Shown piece after piece: positions 27,441-36,912 of a stretch of DNA of 64,000 nt. Below the pieces are notes generated by a model, which ran no database searches, was not told the origin of the DNA, and worked only from the letters and a program-made list of their open reading frames with translations. Every line of letters starts with the position of its first letter. The stretch's first letter is position 1. The DNA is taken from contig JAWWOW010000005.1 in NCBI GenBank assembly GCA_033851265.1, positions 360,665 to 424,664 on the forward strand, in the 5' to 3' direction. Both the position numbers and the translations under genes were made by a program. The stretch is from JAWWOW01 sp033851265. Its GTDB lineage: Bacteria > Actinomycetota > Actinomycetes > JAWWOW01.

Positions 27441-28472
27441 ATGGCTAACACGATGACGTTCCTCGGCCGCGACATGGCCGTCGACCTGGGCACTGCCAAC
27501 ACGCTCGTCTACGTACGCGGGCGCGGCATCGTCCTCAACGAACCTTCCGTGGTCGCGATCAACACGACCACCAAGGGCATCCTCGCGGTCGGCACCGAGG
27601 CGAAGCGGATGATCGGGCGTACGCCGGGCAACATCGTGGCGATCCGCCCGCTGAAGGACGGCGTCATCGCCGACTTCGACATCACTGAGCGGATGCTCCG
27701 CTACTTCATCCAGAAGGTGCACCGCCGGCGGCACCTCGCCAAGCCGCGACTGGTCGTCTGCGTGCCGTCCGGGATCACCGGCGTCGAGCAGCGTGCGGTC
27801 ATCGAGGCCGCGAGCGCGGCCGGCGCTCGGCAGGTGCACATCATCGAAGAGCCCATGGCGGCCGCGATCGGCGCCGGCCTGCCCGTGCACGAGCCGACCG
27901 GCAACATGGTCGTCGACATCGGTGGTGGCACGACGGAGGTCGCTGTCATCTCGCTCGGTGGCATCGTCACCAGCCAGTCGATTCGCACTGGCGGCGACGA
28001 GCTCGACTCGGCGATCATCGCGTACGTCAAGAAGGAATACAGCTTGATGCTCGGTGAGCGCACCTCCGAGGAAATCAAGATGGCGATCGGGTCGGCGTTC
28101 CCTGCACCGGACGAACCGCACGCCGAGATTCGCGGACGTGACCTTGTGTCCGGTCTGCCGAAGACGATCGTCGTGTCAGCCGAAGAGATTCGTAAGGCGA
28201 TCGAAGAGCCGGTCAACGCAATCATCGACGCGGTGAAGACGACGCTCGACAAATGCCCACCAGAACTTTCCGGTGACGTGATGGACCGCGGCATCGTGTT
28301 GACTGGTGGCGGTGCGTTGTTGCGCGGTCTCGACGAGCGGTTGAAGCACGAGACCGGCATGCCGATCCTCATCACTGACAACCCGCTCGATTCCGTTGCA
28401 ATGGGTGCCGGCAAGTGCGTCGAGGAGTTCGAGTCCCTGCAGCAGGTGCTGATCTCCCAGCCGCGGCACTGA
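27441..28472 (+). CDS. mreB: Rod shape-determining protein MreB
   Basis: Actin-like ATPase whose filaments guide the elongation machinery beneath the membrane. It is 343 residues, with phosphate-1 motif DLGTANTLVY near 14, phosphate-2 VVDIGGGTTEVAV near 155 and the adenosine motif VLTGGGALLRGLD near 285. ATG 27441 is chosen over an in-frame start 25 codons upstream because GAAAGG is just upstream and MANTMTFLGRD is the family N-terminus. It heads mreB-mreC-mreD-mrdA-rodA, so this host probably has zonal lateral or polar wall growth with MreB. Confidence 0.96.
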   Translation: MANTMTFLGRDMAVDLGTANTLVYVRGRGIVLNEPSVVAINTTTKGILAVGTEAKRMIGRTPGNIVAIRPLKDGVIADFDITERMLRYFIQKVHRRRHLAKPRLVVCVPSGITGVEQRAVIEAASAAGARQVHIIEEPMAAAIGAGLPVHEPTGNMVVDIGGGTTEVAVISLGGIVTSQSIRTGGDELDSAIIAYVKKEYSLMLGERTSEEIKMAIGSAFPAPDEPHAEIRGRDLVSGLPKTIVVSAEEIRKAIEEPVNAIIDAVKTTLDKCPPELSGDVMDRGIVLTGGGALLRGLDERLKHETGMPILITDNPLDSVAMGAGKCVEEFESLQQVLISQPRH

Positions 28473-28513
28473 GCTACTAGCGGCGAGGCACCCGTGCCCA
28501 AGCCAGCAATCCC

Positions 28514-29482
28514 GTGAATCGCAGCAGACGGCGCTCCCGGCTGCTGCTGACCTTGCTGCTGCTCACGTCGTTCACGCTCATCACGCTCGATTACCGCAGT
28601 GGCTCTGGGAATCCCTTCGGTTTCCTGCGCAGCGCGGCCTCGTCGGTGTTCGGGCCGCTCGAGCGGGCTGCTACCGCCATCGCGCGCCCGGTCGGCGATG
28701 TGGTCTCGAGCCTCGGTCACCTCGGCCGGGACAAGAAGCGCATCGACAACCTGGAGCGGGAAAATCAGGCGTTGCAGGAGCGGTTGCGTTTGGGCGAGCT
28801 CAACCAGGCGCGATCGGCTGAGCTGGCAAAGATGGATGCGCTCGCCGGGCGTGGCGGCTTCACGCGCGTCGCCGCGAGGGTGATCGGTTTCGGCGGGGGG
28901 CTCGGCTTCGCGTCCACGGCGACGATCGATGTCGGGAGCCGCGACGGCATCAAAGCGAAGATGACGGTCATCAACGGTGATGGTCTCGTCGGACGCATCG
29001 AAACGGTTGGCCGCACGTCTGCGACATTGCTCCTGGCCAACGATCGCAAGTTCACGGTGTTCTCGCGACTCGTGCCATCGCTCGAACAAGGACCAGTGAC
29101 GGGACAAGGTCCGAACCGGCCGCTGACGTTCTCCCTGTTGAGTCAGACCGCGAGTCTCAAGGTCGGCCAGAACCTCGTCACTGTTGGCACCGCCGGCGGC
29201 AGCTTTTTCGTCCCGGAAGTTCCGGTCGGTGTAGTGAGCCGCGTGCGGCAGACACCAGGAGCGTTGACGCGAACCGCTGACGTGCGCTCCTTCGTCAACT
29301 TCAGTTCACTCGACATCGTCGGGGTCATCACCAAGGCGCCGCGAACGCTGCCCCGCAATGCGTTGCTACCGCCATCACCGACACCGTCGCCAACACGGAC
29401 TCCGGTGACACCGGTGTCGCCACTGCCGTCCGGGTCGGCCAGTCCGTCACCCGGCGCGACCGCGTCCCCGCGGAAGAGTTGA
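28514..29482 (+). CDS. mreC: Rod shape-determining protein MreC
   Basis: Bitopic elongasome scaffold linking MreB and MreD to the PBP2-RodA synthase outside the membrane. It is 322 residues: a cytoplasmic basic start, one membrane helix (about 8-26), a coiled coil (about 66-100, LERENQALQERLRLGEL), and the beta-rich MreC domain (about 110-280) with GLVGRIETVG. The tail (about 285-322) is a Pro/Ser/Thr-rich, low-complexity extension. GTG 28514 sits 41 bp after mreB; mreD starts 1 bp after the stop. Confidence 0.93.
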   Translation: MNRSRRRSRLLLTLLLLTSFTLITLDYRSGSGNPFGFLRSAASSVFGPLERAATAIARPVGDVVSSLGHLGRDKKRIDNLERENQALQERLRLGELNQARSAELAKMDALAGRGGFTRVAARVIGFGGGLGFASTATIDVGSRDGIKAKMTVINGDGLVGRIETVGRTSATLLLANDRKFTVFSRLVPSLEQGPVTGQGPNRPLTFSLLSQTASLKVGQNLVTVGTAGGSFFVPEVPVGVVSRVRQTPGALTRTADVRSFVNFSSLDIVGVITKAPRTLPRNALLPPSPTPSPTRTPVTPVSPLPSGSASPSPGATASPRKS

Positions 29483-29483
29483 G

Positions 29484-29996
29484 ATGAGGGCCTCCCGGAT
29501 ATTCGCGGCATCCGTGCTGGTGCTCACGTTGCTGCCGCTGCAGTACGCCGTTATCGCGCGCATACCGCTGCCCGGAGTGGGCCCGGATCTGCTCGTGGTC
29601 GCGGTCGCGGCCGTGGCCTTGGCCCGGGGACCGACAGCAGGCATCGTGTTCGGTTTTGCGGCCGGCTTGGTTGCTGATCTCGCTCCGCCCGCTGATCACA
29701 CTGTGGGTCGGCTGGCACTTGCCTATGCGCTCGCTGGGTACGCCGCCGGACTCCTCGCGGACGAGGCCGACCGGTCCGCTTTCCTCCCGATGGCCGTCGT
29801 CGCACTGGCCGGAATCATGGCTGTCGGGCTGTACGCCGGCGTCGGTGCATTGCTTGGCGACGTCCGCATCACCGGGCCCGCGCTGGCCCAAAGTCTGCCG
29901 TCGTCGGTCCTTTACGATGTGGTGCTGACGCCGTTCGTCATCCCGTCCATCGCCGCCGTCTGTCGCCGGTTGGAACCCGACCCGAGCCGGCGTTGA
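29484..29996 (+). CDS. mreD: Rod shape-determining protein MreD
   Basis: A 170-residue multi-pass membrane protein with five to six helices and the family features VGPDLLVVAVAAVAL (near 31) and a C-terminal VLYDVVLTPFVIPSI. It completes the MreBCD membrane complex. ATG 29484 overlaps the end of mreC almost directly, so translation is probably coupled. Confidence 0.9.
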   Translation: MRASRIFAASVLVLTLLPLQYAVIARIPLPGVGPDLLVVAVAAVALARGPTAGIVFGFAAGLVADLAPPADHTVGRLALAYALAGYAAGLLADEADRSAFLPMAVVALAGIMAVGLYAGVGALLGDVRITGPALAQSLPSSVLYDVVLTPFVIPSIAAVCRRLEPDPSRR

Positions 29997-30048
29997 ACAT
30001 GCCCACAGTCAGTCCTGTCCGTTCGAGGAGCAATCGGAGTCCTTTCCT

Positions 30049-32235
30049 GTGAGTGACCGATCGCGGCTGCGGCTTTTCGTGCTCCGCGTGCTCGTCGTCT
30101 CGCTGCTGCTCACTTTGGTCGGGCGGCTCTGGTACTTGCAGGTGCTCGCCGGCGACACATATGCCAAGGCGGCGTCGAACCTCTCCACGCGTGACATCGT
30201 CACCGCCGCGGCCCGCGGCCAGATCTTCGATGACCTGGGTCGGCCGCTGGCCCGCAACCAGACCGCGCTCGTCGTCAGCGTCGATCGGATCGCGCTGCAG
30301 CGCCAACCTGACCACGGGATCGCCGTCCTGAAACGGCTGTCCTCGGTCGTGCGGGTACCCCTAGCGCAGCTACGGCATCGCATCACGCCGTGTGGCCCCG
30401 GTATCGCGAAGCCGTGCTGGAACGGCTCGCCGTACCAGCCGATCCCGGTGACCGACAACGCGGACACAGCGATGGCCATGAAGATCCTCGAGCAACAGGA
30501 GCTCTTCCCGGGTGTCACCGCGGAAGAGCAAGCCATCCGGCAGTACCCGCTGCCCGGGAAGGCGAACGCTGCTCACCTCCTCGGCTACCTGCGACCGGTG
30601 ACCGCCGACGACCTGAAGAAGCGCCGCTCGAGAGACATCCAGATCCGCGGCAGCGACCTGATCGGTGCTGCTGGCCTCGAGTCGTCGTACGACCGCTTTC
30701 TGCGCGGTGTGGCGGGACTGCACACAGTGTCGGTCGACGCCGCCGGTGCTGTGACCGGCACGCTGAGCGAGTCCACGCCGGAGCCCGGCGCCAACGTCGT
30801 GACGAGTCTCGACGCCGGTGTGCAGCACGTGCTCGAAGTCGCGCTCGCCAACGCGATGAAGAGCGCGCGAAAGTCCTACGACAAGACCAGAGGCAAGAAC
30901 TACGTCGCCGACTCCGCCGCGGGTGTCGTGTTGGACGCGCGTACCGGACACGTGGTCGCTATGGCGAGCCTTCCGACGTACAACCCCAACATCTGGGTTG
31001 GAGGGATCAGCCAGAAGGAGTTCGACGGCCTCGGCTCGAAGGCGAACGGTCAGCCGATCCTCGACCGCGCGACCAACGGCGAGTTCGCTCCTGGCTCGAC
31101 CTTCAAGCTCGTGACCACGACAGGGACCATCAAAGAAGGGCGTGCCGACTTCGGGTCGACGTACAACTGCCCCGGAAAGCTGATGGTCGGTAACGCGTTC
31201 AAGTCGAACTTCGAAGGCGAGTCCGGCGGTCATCTCAGCTTGCACCAGACGCTGGTGCAGTCGTGCGACACGGTCTTCTACCAGTTCGCCATCGACGACT
31301 GGTACCACGACGAAGCGTTGGTCCGGGCCGGAAAGAAGGCGATCGAGGGCGTCCAGAAGATGGCGCGCTCGTTCGGCTTCGGCAAGCCGACCGGGATCGA
31401 CCTACCGACAGACCAGAACGGTCACATCGAGGACCGCGCATCGAAGATGGCGTTCTGGAAGTCCTTCCTGCGCAAGAACGCATGCGCGGGAGCGAAGACA
31501 CGGCCCAAGGGCAGCTACCTGCAGCGGCTCGACGCGGAGAACTGCTCGGACGGGTGGCGCTTCCGGCTGGGCGACCAGGCCAACTTCGACATCGGTCAGG
31601 GCACCGTGCTGGCGACGCCGTTGCAGCTGGCCGTTGCCTATCAAGCACTCGTCAACGGCGGCAAGGTTGTCGCACCGCGGCTCGGCAAGGCGGTCATCGA
31701 CCCGAGCGGGAAGTTGATCGCGCGAATCACGCCACCTGTTGTCAACGACCTTGGTGTTTCGCAGAGCGTCCTCGACAACATCATGGCGGCGTTGTACGAC
31801 GTCACGCGCGCCAAGAAGGGCACGGCGCGTGGCGCCTTCACCGGCTTCGACTTCGCGAAGGTGAAGGTTGGCGGCAAGACCGGCACTGCTGATGTCGCGA
31901 GCAAGCAGCCGACGTCGTGGTTCGCATCGTTCGGCGGTCCGGTCGGACAGGCACCGCAGTACGTCGTCGTGACGATGATCACCCAGGCCGGCCAAGGCGG
32001 GAAGGTCGCCGCACCGGCAGCGCGCGCGGTGTGGGAAGGCATCTACGGATTGCACGGCCATCGACCGGCGCTCGCAGGCGGCGCACCCCCGGCTGCCCTT
32101 CCAGTGTTCTTCACGGACGGGACCGTGCATCCGCCGGGCACCCGGCTTCCACCCGCTCCCAAGAAGCCCAAGACGCCGAAGGCGACGCCAACGGCAGCGG
32201 CGCTTGGTCCCAACCGCTACGGACGGCTGTGGTGA
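30049..32235 (+). CDS. mrdA: Penicillin-binding protein 2 (elongasome transpeptidase)
   Basis: Class B PBP that cross-links peptidoglycan during lateral growth. It is 728 residues: a membrane anchor at about 8-30, the PBP dimer or pedestal domain (about 55-240), then the transpeptidase with S350 in GSTFK, the SxN-position motif as SCD near 405, and K610 in GGKTGTAD. The SCD in place of SxN is normal in some actinobacterial PBP2s. A Pro/Ala-rich tail follows residue 690. GTG 30049 lacks a strong ribosome site (CGGAG is about 12 bp up). It overlaps rodA by 4 bp. Confidence 0.93.
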   Translation: MSDRSRLRLFVLRVLVVSLLLTLVGRLWYLQVLAGDTYAKAASNLSTRDIVTAAARGQIFDDLGRPLARNQTALVVSVDRIALQRQPDHGIAVLKRLSSVVRVPLAQLRHRITPCGPGIAKPCWNGSPYQPIPVTDNADTAMAMKILEQQELFPGVTAEEQAIRQYPLPGKANAAHLLGYLRPVTADDLKKRRSRDIQIRGSDLIGAAGLESSYDRFLRGVAGLHTVSVDAAGAVTGTLSESTPEPGANVVTSLDAGVQHVLEVALANAMKSARKSYDKTRGKNYVADSAAGVVLDARTGHVVAMASLPTYNPNIWVGGISQKEFDGLGSKANGQPILDRATNGEFAPGSTFKLVTTTGTIKEGRADFGSTYNCPGKLMVGNAFKSNFEGESGGHLSLHQTLVQSCDTVFYQFAIDDWYHDEALVRAGKKAIEGVQKMARSFGFGKPTGIDLPTDQNGHIEDRASKMAFWKSFLRKNACAGAKTRPKGSYLQRLDAENCSDGWRFRLGDQANFDIGQGTVLATPLQLAVAYQALVNGGKVVAPRLGKAVIDPSGKLIARITPPVVNDLGVSQSVLDNIMAALYDVTRAKKGTARGAFTGFDFAKVKVGGKTGTADVASKQPTSWFASFGGPVGQAPQYVVVTMITQAGQGGKVAAPAARAVWEGIYGLHGHRPALAGGAPPAALPVFFTDGTVHPPGTRLPPAPKKPKTPKATPTAAALGPNRYGRLW

Positions 32236-33419
32236 CCGACTGGCCGGCTCGCCCGGCGGGCTTCGGGGTCGACCGCCGCGGACAGCGCGCGTGGGTCGCG
32301 GACCGCGACTCGTTGCTCCGCGGCCTCGACTGGCCGCTGACGATTGCCGTGCTGTCGTTGTCGGTGATCGGGGCGATGCTCGTCTGGTCGGCAACGAAGC
32401 AGGGGCAGCTCGACAACAATCTCGATCCGCAGTTCTACTTCAAACGACACATCATCAACTTGTGTCTTGCTTTGTTGCTCGGCGCGGCGACGGCGTTGGT
32501 TAGTTACAGCGCGCTGCGCGCGTATGCCCCCATCGTGTACGCAGCGTCGATTCTTGGATTGATCGCCGTACTCTCACCACTCGGTCACACCATCAACGGC
32601 GCGCACTCATGGATCGTGTTGCCCGCCGGCTTCCAGATTCAGCCGTCGGAGTTCGCGAAGATCGCGATCATCGTCTTGATGGCGATGATCCTCGGCGAGA
32701 AACGCGACGGTGAGGACGTACCCCGCGACACCGATGTCTTGCTTGTCTTGGCGCTGGTCTCGTTGCCCGTATTGCTGATCATGTTGCAGCCGGACCTCGG
32801 CACGGTGATGGTTGTCGTCTTCGTCGTACTCGGTGTACTCGCGCTGTCCGGAGCGCCAACCCGTTGGGTGCTCGGACTCCTCGCCGCGGGGGTGGTCGTT
32901 GCCATCGTTGCGATCAACCTCGGATTGTTGAACCAGTACCAGGTCGCGCGCTTCAAGTCCTATACCGACCCCACATCGCTGACGCAGACCACGTCGTACA
33001 ACCAACACAACGCAACGGTTGCGATCGGATCGGGTGGGCTTCTCGGCAAGGGCTTGTTCCACGGCACGCAGACGACCGGGCAGTTCGTGCCGGCACAGCA
33101 CACCGACTTCATCTTCAGCGTCGCGGGGGAGGAGCTTGGTCTCGCCGGCGCCGGGACTATCGTGCTGCTCGTCGGCCTCGTGCTGTGGCGCGGGCTGCGG
33201 ATCGCGAATCGGGCGAGCGACACGTTCGGCAGACTCGTGGCGACAGGTGTGGTCTGTTGGTTTGCGTTCCAATCCTTCGAAAACATCGGGATGACCATGG
33301 GCATCATGCCCGTGACGGGATTACCGCTGCCCTTTGTCTCCTACGGCGGGTCCGCGATGTTCGCCAACATGATCGCCATCGGCCTCCTGCAGAACGTCCA
33401 CCTCAAACGCGAGCTCTAA
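32232..33419 (+). CDS. rodA: Rod shape-determining protein RodA (SEDS glycosyltransferase)
   Basis: Polymerises lipid II glycan strands with its partner PBP2. It is 395 residues with about ten membrane helices; typical SEDS motifs are INGAHSWI near 127, the LGTVMVV segment near 190, and the C-terminal TGLPLPFVSYGGSAM near 361. The frame is open far upstream inside mrdA, but GTG 32232, which overlaps the mrdA stop (GTGA), gives the family length. The second hairpin repeat starts 10 bp after the stop. Confidence 0.94.
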   Translation: MTDWPARPAGFGVDRRGQRAWVADRDSLLRGLDWPLTIAVLSLSVIGAMLVWSATKQGQLDNNLDPQFYFKRHIINLCLALLLGAATALVSYSALRAYAPIVYAASILGLIAVLSPLGHTINGAHSWIVLPAGFQIQPSEFAKIAIIVLMAMILGEKRDGEDVPRDTDVLLVLALVSLPVLLIMLQPDLGTVMVVVFVVLGVLALSGAPTRWVLGLLAAGVVVAIVAINLGLLNQYQVARFKSYTDPTSLTQTTSYNQHNATVAIGSGGLLGKGLFHGTQTTGQFVPAQHTDFIFSVAGEELGLAGAGTIVLLVGLVLWRGLRIANRASDTFGRLVATGVVCWFAFQSFENIGMTMGIMPVTGLPLPFVSYGGSAMFANMIAIGLLQNVHLKREL

Positions 33420-33428
33420 CCCGCCCGG

Positions 33429-33522
33429 CCCCAAACCGCGCCGCTCTGGTGGGTTGAACCGCCAGCCAACCCACACTCGCTGCGTGCGGCCACGGCTCAA
33501 CTCACCAGAGGCGCGTTTGGGG
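33429..33522. repeat. Dispersed hairpin repeat, copy B (inverted relative to copy A)
   Basis: A 94-bp unit with arms of about 30 bp (CCCCAAACCGCGCCGCTCTG... pairing with ...CACCAGAGGCGCGTTTGGGG) that pair with only short bulges. Its reverse complement aligns with copy A (27243-27322), including the conserved centre GCACGC-GCGA-TGTG. It starts 10 bp after rodA and ends 15 bp before the -10 of the next gene. The two copies flank the mreB-rodA cluster in opposite orientation. Confidence 0.65.
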
Positions 33523-33548
33523 AGGCAGCGGAGCCGTACTGTGGGCGC

Positions 33549-35495
33549 ATGCCTGGGGAGAGCTTGTTCGCGCGACTGGAGACGTTGTTGCCGCGCGTGC
33601 AGAAGCCGATCCAGTACGTCGGCGGTGAGGTCGGCGCGACCGTCAAGGGCTGGTACGGCGGAGCCCACGGCGAGCCCGGCACCGCGTCCGACGATGACAT
33701 GGTCCGCTGGGCGCTGCTGTATCCAGATGCCTACGAGGTCGGTCAGCCCAACCAAGGTGTGCAGATCCTCTATGAAGTGCTGAACGAGCAAGCCAACACG
33801 CTCGCCGAGCGGACCTACTCGGTCTGGCCAGATCTCACCGAGCTCATGCGCGAGCACGGCATCCCGCAGTTCACCGTCGACGCGCACCGCAGCGTCAAGG
33901 ACTTCGACATCCTCGGTGTCTCGTTCGCGACCGAGCTCGGCTACACCAACCTGCTGAGCGCCCTCGACCTCGCGGGCATCCCGATCCACGCCAGAGACCG
34001 CACCGACGCTGACCCGATCGTCATCGCCGGCGGGCACGCGGCGTTCAACCCCGAGCCGATCGCCGACTTCATCGACGCCGCCGTTGTCGGCGACGGCGAG
34101 CAGGCTGCGCTCCTCGTCACCGAGATCGTCCGCGCCAACAAGCACGCCGGCCGCGACGCGATCCTCGATGCACTGGCAACGAGCGGTACGGCGTACGTGC
34201 CCAGCCGTTACGACGTCGACTACCTCCCCGACGGGCGGATCAGGCGCATCGCGCCAAACAAGCCGGGCGTCCCGTACCGCGTTTCCAAGCACACGGTGAT
34301 GGATCTCGACGAGTGGCCCTATCCCAAGCAACCGATCGTCCCGCTCGCCGAGACGATCCACGAGCGCTACAGCGTCGAGATCTTCCGCGGCTGCACGCGC
34401 GGATGTCGCTTCTGCCAGGCCGGCATGATCACGCGTCCCGTTCGCGAACGCAGCATCACCACCATCGGCGACATGGTGCAGCAGGGCCTCGAGCAGTCCG
34501 GCTTCGAAGAAGTTGGCCTGTTGTCGCTGTCGAGCGCTGACCACTCCGAGATCGGGGAGATCGCGAAGGGCTTGGCTGATCGGTACGAAGGCGAGAAAGT
34601 CAGCCTGTCGTTGCCGAGCACACGCGTCGACGCGTTCAACGTGACCCTCGCCGAGGAGCTGTCTCGCAACGGTCGTCGTTCCGGTCTGACCCTCGCACCC
34701 GAGGGTGGAAGCGAGCGCATTCGCAAGGTCATCAACAAGATGGTCAGCGAAGACGACCTGATTCGCACGGTGTGTACGGCGTACTCCCATGGCTGGCGGC
34801 ACGTGAAGCTCTACTTCATGTGCGGGCTCCCAACGGAGACCGACGAGGACGTGCTGCAGATCGCGACACTTGCGCAGCGCGTGATCGAGGAGGGCCGTAA
34901 GGCGAGTGGGCACAAGGACATCAAGTGCACGGTGTCGATCGGCGGTTTCGTGCCCAAGCCGCACACACCATTCCAGTGGGCGTCGCAGCTCAACCATGCA
35001 GGCACTGACGAGCGATTGCGCAAGCTCAGAGAAGCGCTGCGCAGCGACAAGAAGTACGCCCGCGCCATCGGGCTGCGCTACCACGACGGCAAGCCCGGCA
35101 TCGTTGAAGGACTGCTTTCGCGTGGCGATCGTCGCGTCGGCACGGTCATCGAAGCCGCCTGGCGCGACGGTGCGAAGTTCGACGGCTGGCGTGAGTACTT
35201 CGACTACGACCGTTGGATGCGCGCAGCCGCAAGCGCGCTCGCCGACACACCCGTTGACGTCGATTGGTACACCACCCGCGAGCGCATGCTCGACGAGGTG
35301 CTGCCCTGGGACCACCTCGACTCCGGCCTCGACAAGGACTGGCTGTGGGACGACTGGCAGGCCGCGATCGCCGAGGACGAGGTCGATGACTGTCGCTGGT
35401 CGACGTGTTACGACTGCGGCGTGTGCCCGACGATGGGCACCGAGATCCAGGTCGGTCCGACCGGTCGCTCGTTGTTGCCGTTGTCACCGGTCTGA
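33549..35495 (+). CDS. TIGR03960 family B12-binding radical SAM protein
   Basis: A 648-residue radical SAM enzyme. The N-terminal part (about 50-230) resembles a cobalamin-binding fold. The radical SAM cluster motif CTRGCRFC has its cysteines at 282, 286 and 289. The C-terminus has a Cys-rich end, CRWSTCYDCGVC, near 625. In Actinobacteria it is paired with DUF2344 (TIGR03936) and RNase E, as here. The reaction is not established; tRNA or protein modification has been suggested by context only. ATG 33549 is 6 nt after TACTGT (33537-33542), so it is probably leaderless. Confidence 0.9.
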   Translation: MPGESLFARLETLLPRVQKPIQYVGGEVGATVKGWYGGAHGEPGTASDDDMVRWALLYPDAYEVGQPNQGVQILYEVLNEQANTLAERTYSVWPDLTELMREHGIPQFTVDAHRSVKDFDILGVSFATELGYTNLLSALDLAGIPIHARDRTDADPIVIAGGHAAFNPEPIADFIDAAVVGDGEQAALLVTEIVRANKHAGRDAILDALATSGTAYVPSRYDVDYLPDGRIRRIAPNKPGVPYRVSKHTVMDLDEWPYPKQPIVPLAETIHERYSVEIFRGCTRGCRFCQAGMITRPVRERSITTIGDMVQQGLEQSGFEEVGLLSLSSADHSEIGEIAKGLADRYEGEKVSLSLPSTRVDAFNVTLAEELSRNGRRSGLTLAPEGGSERIRKVINKMVSEDDLIRTVCTAYSHGWRHVKLYFMCGLPTETDEDVLQIATLAQRVIEEGRKASGHKDIKCTVSIGGFVPKPHTPFQWASQLNHAGTDERLRKLREALRSDKKYARAIGLRYHDGKPGIVEGLLSRGDRRVGTVIEAAWRDGAKFDGWREYFDYDRWMRAAASALADTPVDVDWYTTRERMLDEVLPWDHLDSGLDKDWLWDDWQAAIAEDEVDDCRWSTCYDCGVCPTMGTEIQVGPTGRSLLPLSPV

Positions 35496-36031
35496 TGTCG
35501 CAACCGATCGACCCCAAGGTCGCCGAGGTTTTTGCCGACCCGATGTTTCCGTTCACGACTGACCGCACCATCAAGCCGCTCGACCCTCCCGTCGTTCCGG
35601 AGCCCGCACGACTCGGCGAGGGGCAGGTCGACTGTTATGCGTGCGCGCAGCCGGACGACCTGTTCATCTGGACTGACGACGACTGGCGGCTGCGGGCATA
35701 CACGCCTACACCGATCCGCGGCGCCGTCCTTCTCGAGACCCGCGAACACCACGAGTCCGTCAGCGATCTGCCGCAGCAACTCATGACAGAGCTCGGTCCG
35801 ATCATCGCGCGCATCGAACGCGCGATCCTCGGCATCGGCGATGTCGCGCGCGTGCATCTGAACAGATGGGGTGACGGTGGTGAGCACTTCCACCTCTGGT
35901 TCCTGCCGCGTCCGCTCGGTGCGCTGCAACTTCGCGGTTCCGCGTTGACGATGTGGATGGACGTGCTTCCGCCGCTGCCGGACGAGGACGTCGACGCTGC
36001 GTTGGCAGCGATCGTGAAGGGCCTCGGGTGA
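35495..36031 (+). CDS. HIT-like domain protein
   Basis: A 178-residue protein. Near residues 130-140 it has HFHLWFLPRP, close to the histidine-triad active site HxHxHxx but with Trp in place of the third His. An upstream CYACAQPDD segment is near 47. Without the full triad, nucleotide hydrolase activity is doubtful. ATG 35495 overlaps the previous stop by one base, and the next gene overlaps by 4 bp, so it belongs to the radical SAM/DUF2344 operon. Confidence 0.65.
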   Translation: MSQPIDPKVAEVFADPMFPFTTDRTIKPLDPPVVPEPARLGEGQVDCYACAQPDDLFIWTDDDWRLRAYTPTPIRGAVLLETREHHESVSDLPQQLMTELGPIIARIERAILGIGDVARVHLNRWGDGGEHFHLWFLPRPLGALQLRGSALTMWMDVLPPLPDEDVDAALAAIVKGLG

Positions 36032-36771
36032 GCCGGCAGGCGCCGCAGCGAGACACCGCTCCTGTGGCGCAGCGCGTCCGGGTCCGATACGCGCGCCGCG
36101 GGCGCATGCGCTTCACCAGCCACCGTGATGTCGCCCGTGCACTCGAACGAGCACTGCGCCGGGCGGCGATCCCCATGGCCTACTCGGCCGGATTCAACCC
36201 GCACCCGAAGATCTCCTACGTCGGGGCAGCACCCACCGGCACTGCGAGCGAGGCGGAGTACCTCGAGCTCAGCCTCGCCGAGCGCACCGACCCCGAGGAC
36301 GTACGCCGGCGCCTCGACGCCGCCCTGCCCGAGGGTCTCGACGTGCTCGACGTCGTCGAAGCCGACGGCGGGTCGCTGCCGGAGCGGATCACCGGGTCCT
36401 GGTGGCAGCTCCGCCTCGAGGGCGTGCCCACGAGCGTGGCCGCAGCGGCGGTCGAGGCCTTTCTGGCCCGTGACAGCGTCCCGGTGCAGCGGGTGATCAA
36501 GGACGGGCGGCGCACGCTCGACGCCCGCCTGCCCGTCGCGTCGTTGGCCGTGTCCGACGACGGTTGTGCGATACTCGACTTGGTTGTTCGGCACGTCACG
36601 CCTGCTGTTCGACCCGACGACGTACTCGCCGCTCTTCGCGAGATTGCCGACCTCGTGCCGCCTACGCCACCTCTGGTGACCCGGCTGGCGCAGGGGCTGC
36701 TCGCGGACAACGGCCGGCTATCGGACCCGCTCGATACCGATCGAGCGGCCACGGCCGCCGGCCCGGCGTAG
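36028..36771 (+). CDS. DUF2344 / TIGR03936 family protein
   Basis: A 247-residue protein with the family opening RVRYARRGRMRFTSHRDVARALERA (shown in part; residues about 17-41) and the following AGFNPHPKISYVGAAPTG. It always accompanies the TIGR03960 radical SAM protein, either fused or adjacent; function unknown. GTG 36028 overlaps the HIT-like stop (GTGA). rne follows after 141 bp. Confidence 0.88.
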   Translation: MSRQAPQRDTAPVAQRVRVRYARRGRMRFTSHRDVARALERALRRAAIPMAYSAGFNPHPKISYVGAAPTGTASEAEYLELSLAERTDPEDVRRRLDAALPEGLDVLDVVEADGGSLPERITGSWWQLRLEGVPTSVAAAAVEAFLARDSVPVQRVIKDGRRTLDARLPVASLAVSDDGCAILDLVVRHVTPAVRPDDVLAALREIADLVPPTPPLVTRLAQGLLADNGRLSDPLDTDRAATAAGPA

Positions 36772-36912
36772 CGCCCGAATCGCCGTCGTATCCAGCACCA
36801 TCCAGGATTTCCGCCGCCCGCGCACAAGGCCCGGACCGGCGGCATGAGAGTTCCCGTGCGGCGCCACGGCGTGAGATCGGCGCCCGGGAGCGTGAACGGG
36901 GAGAAAACCCGG

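Noticed and set aside
27243..33522. Hairpin repeats as a CRISPR array or as transposon ends
   Set aside because: There are only two copies 6 kb apart, no spacers, no cas or transposase genes, and no target-site duplications seen. No CRISPR array was found anywhere in the window.
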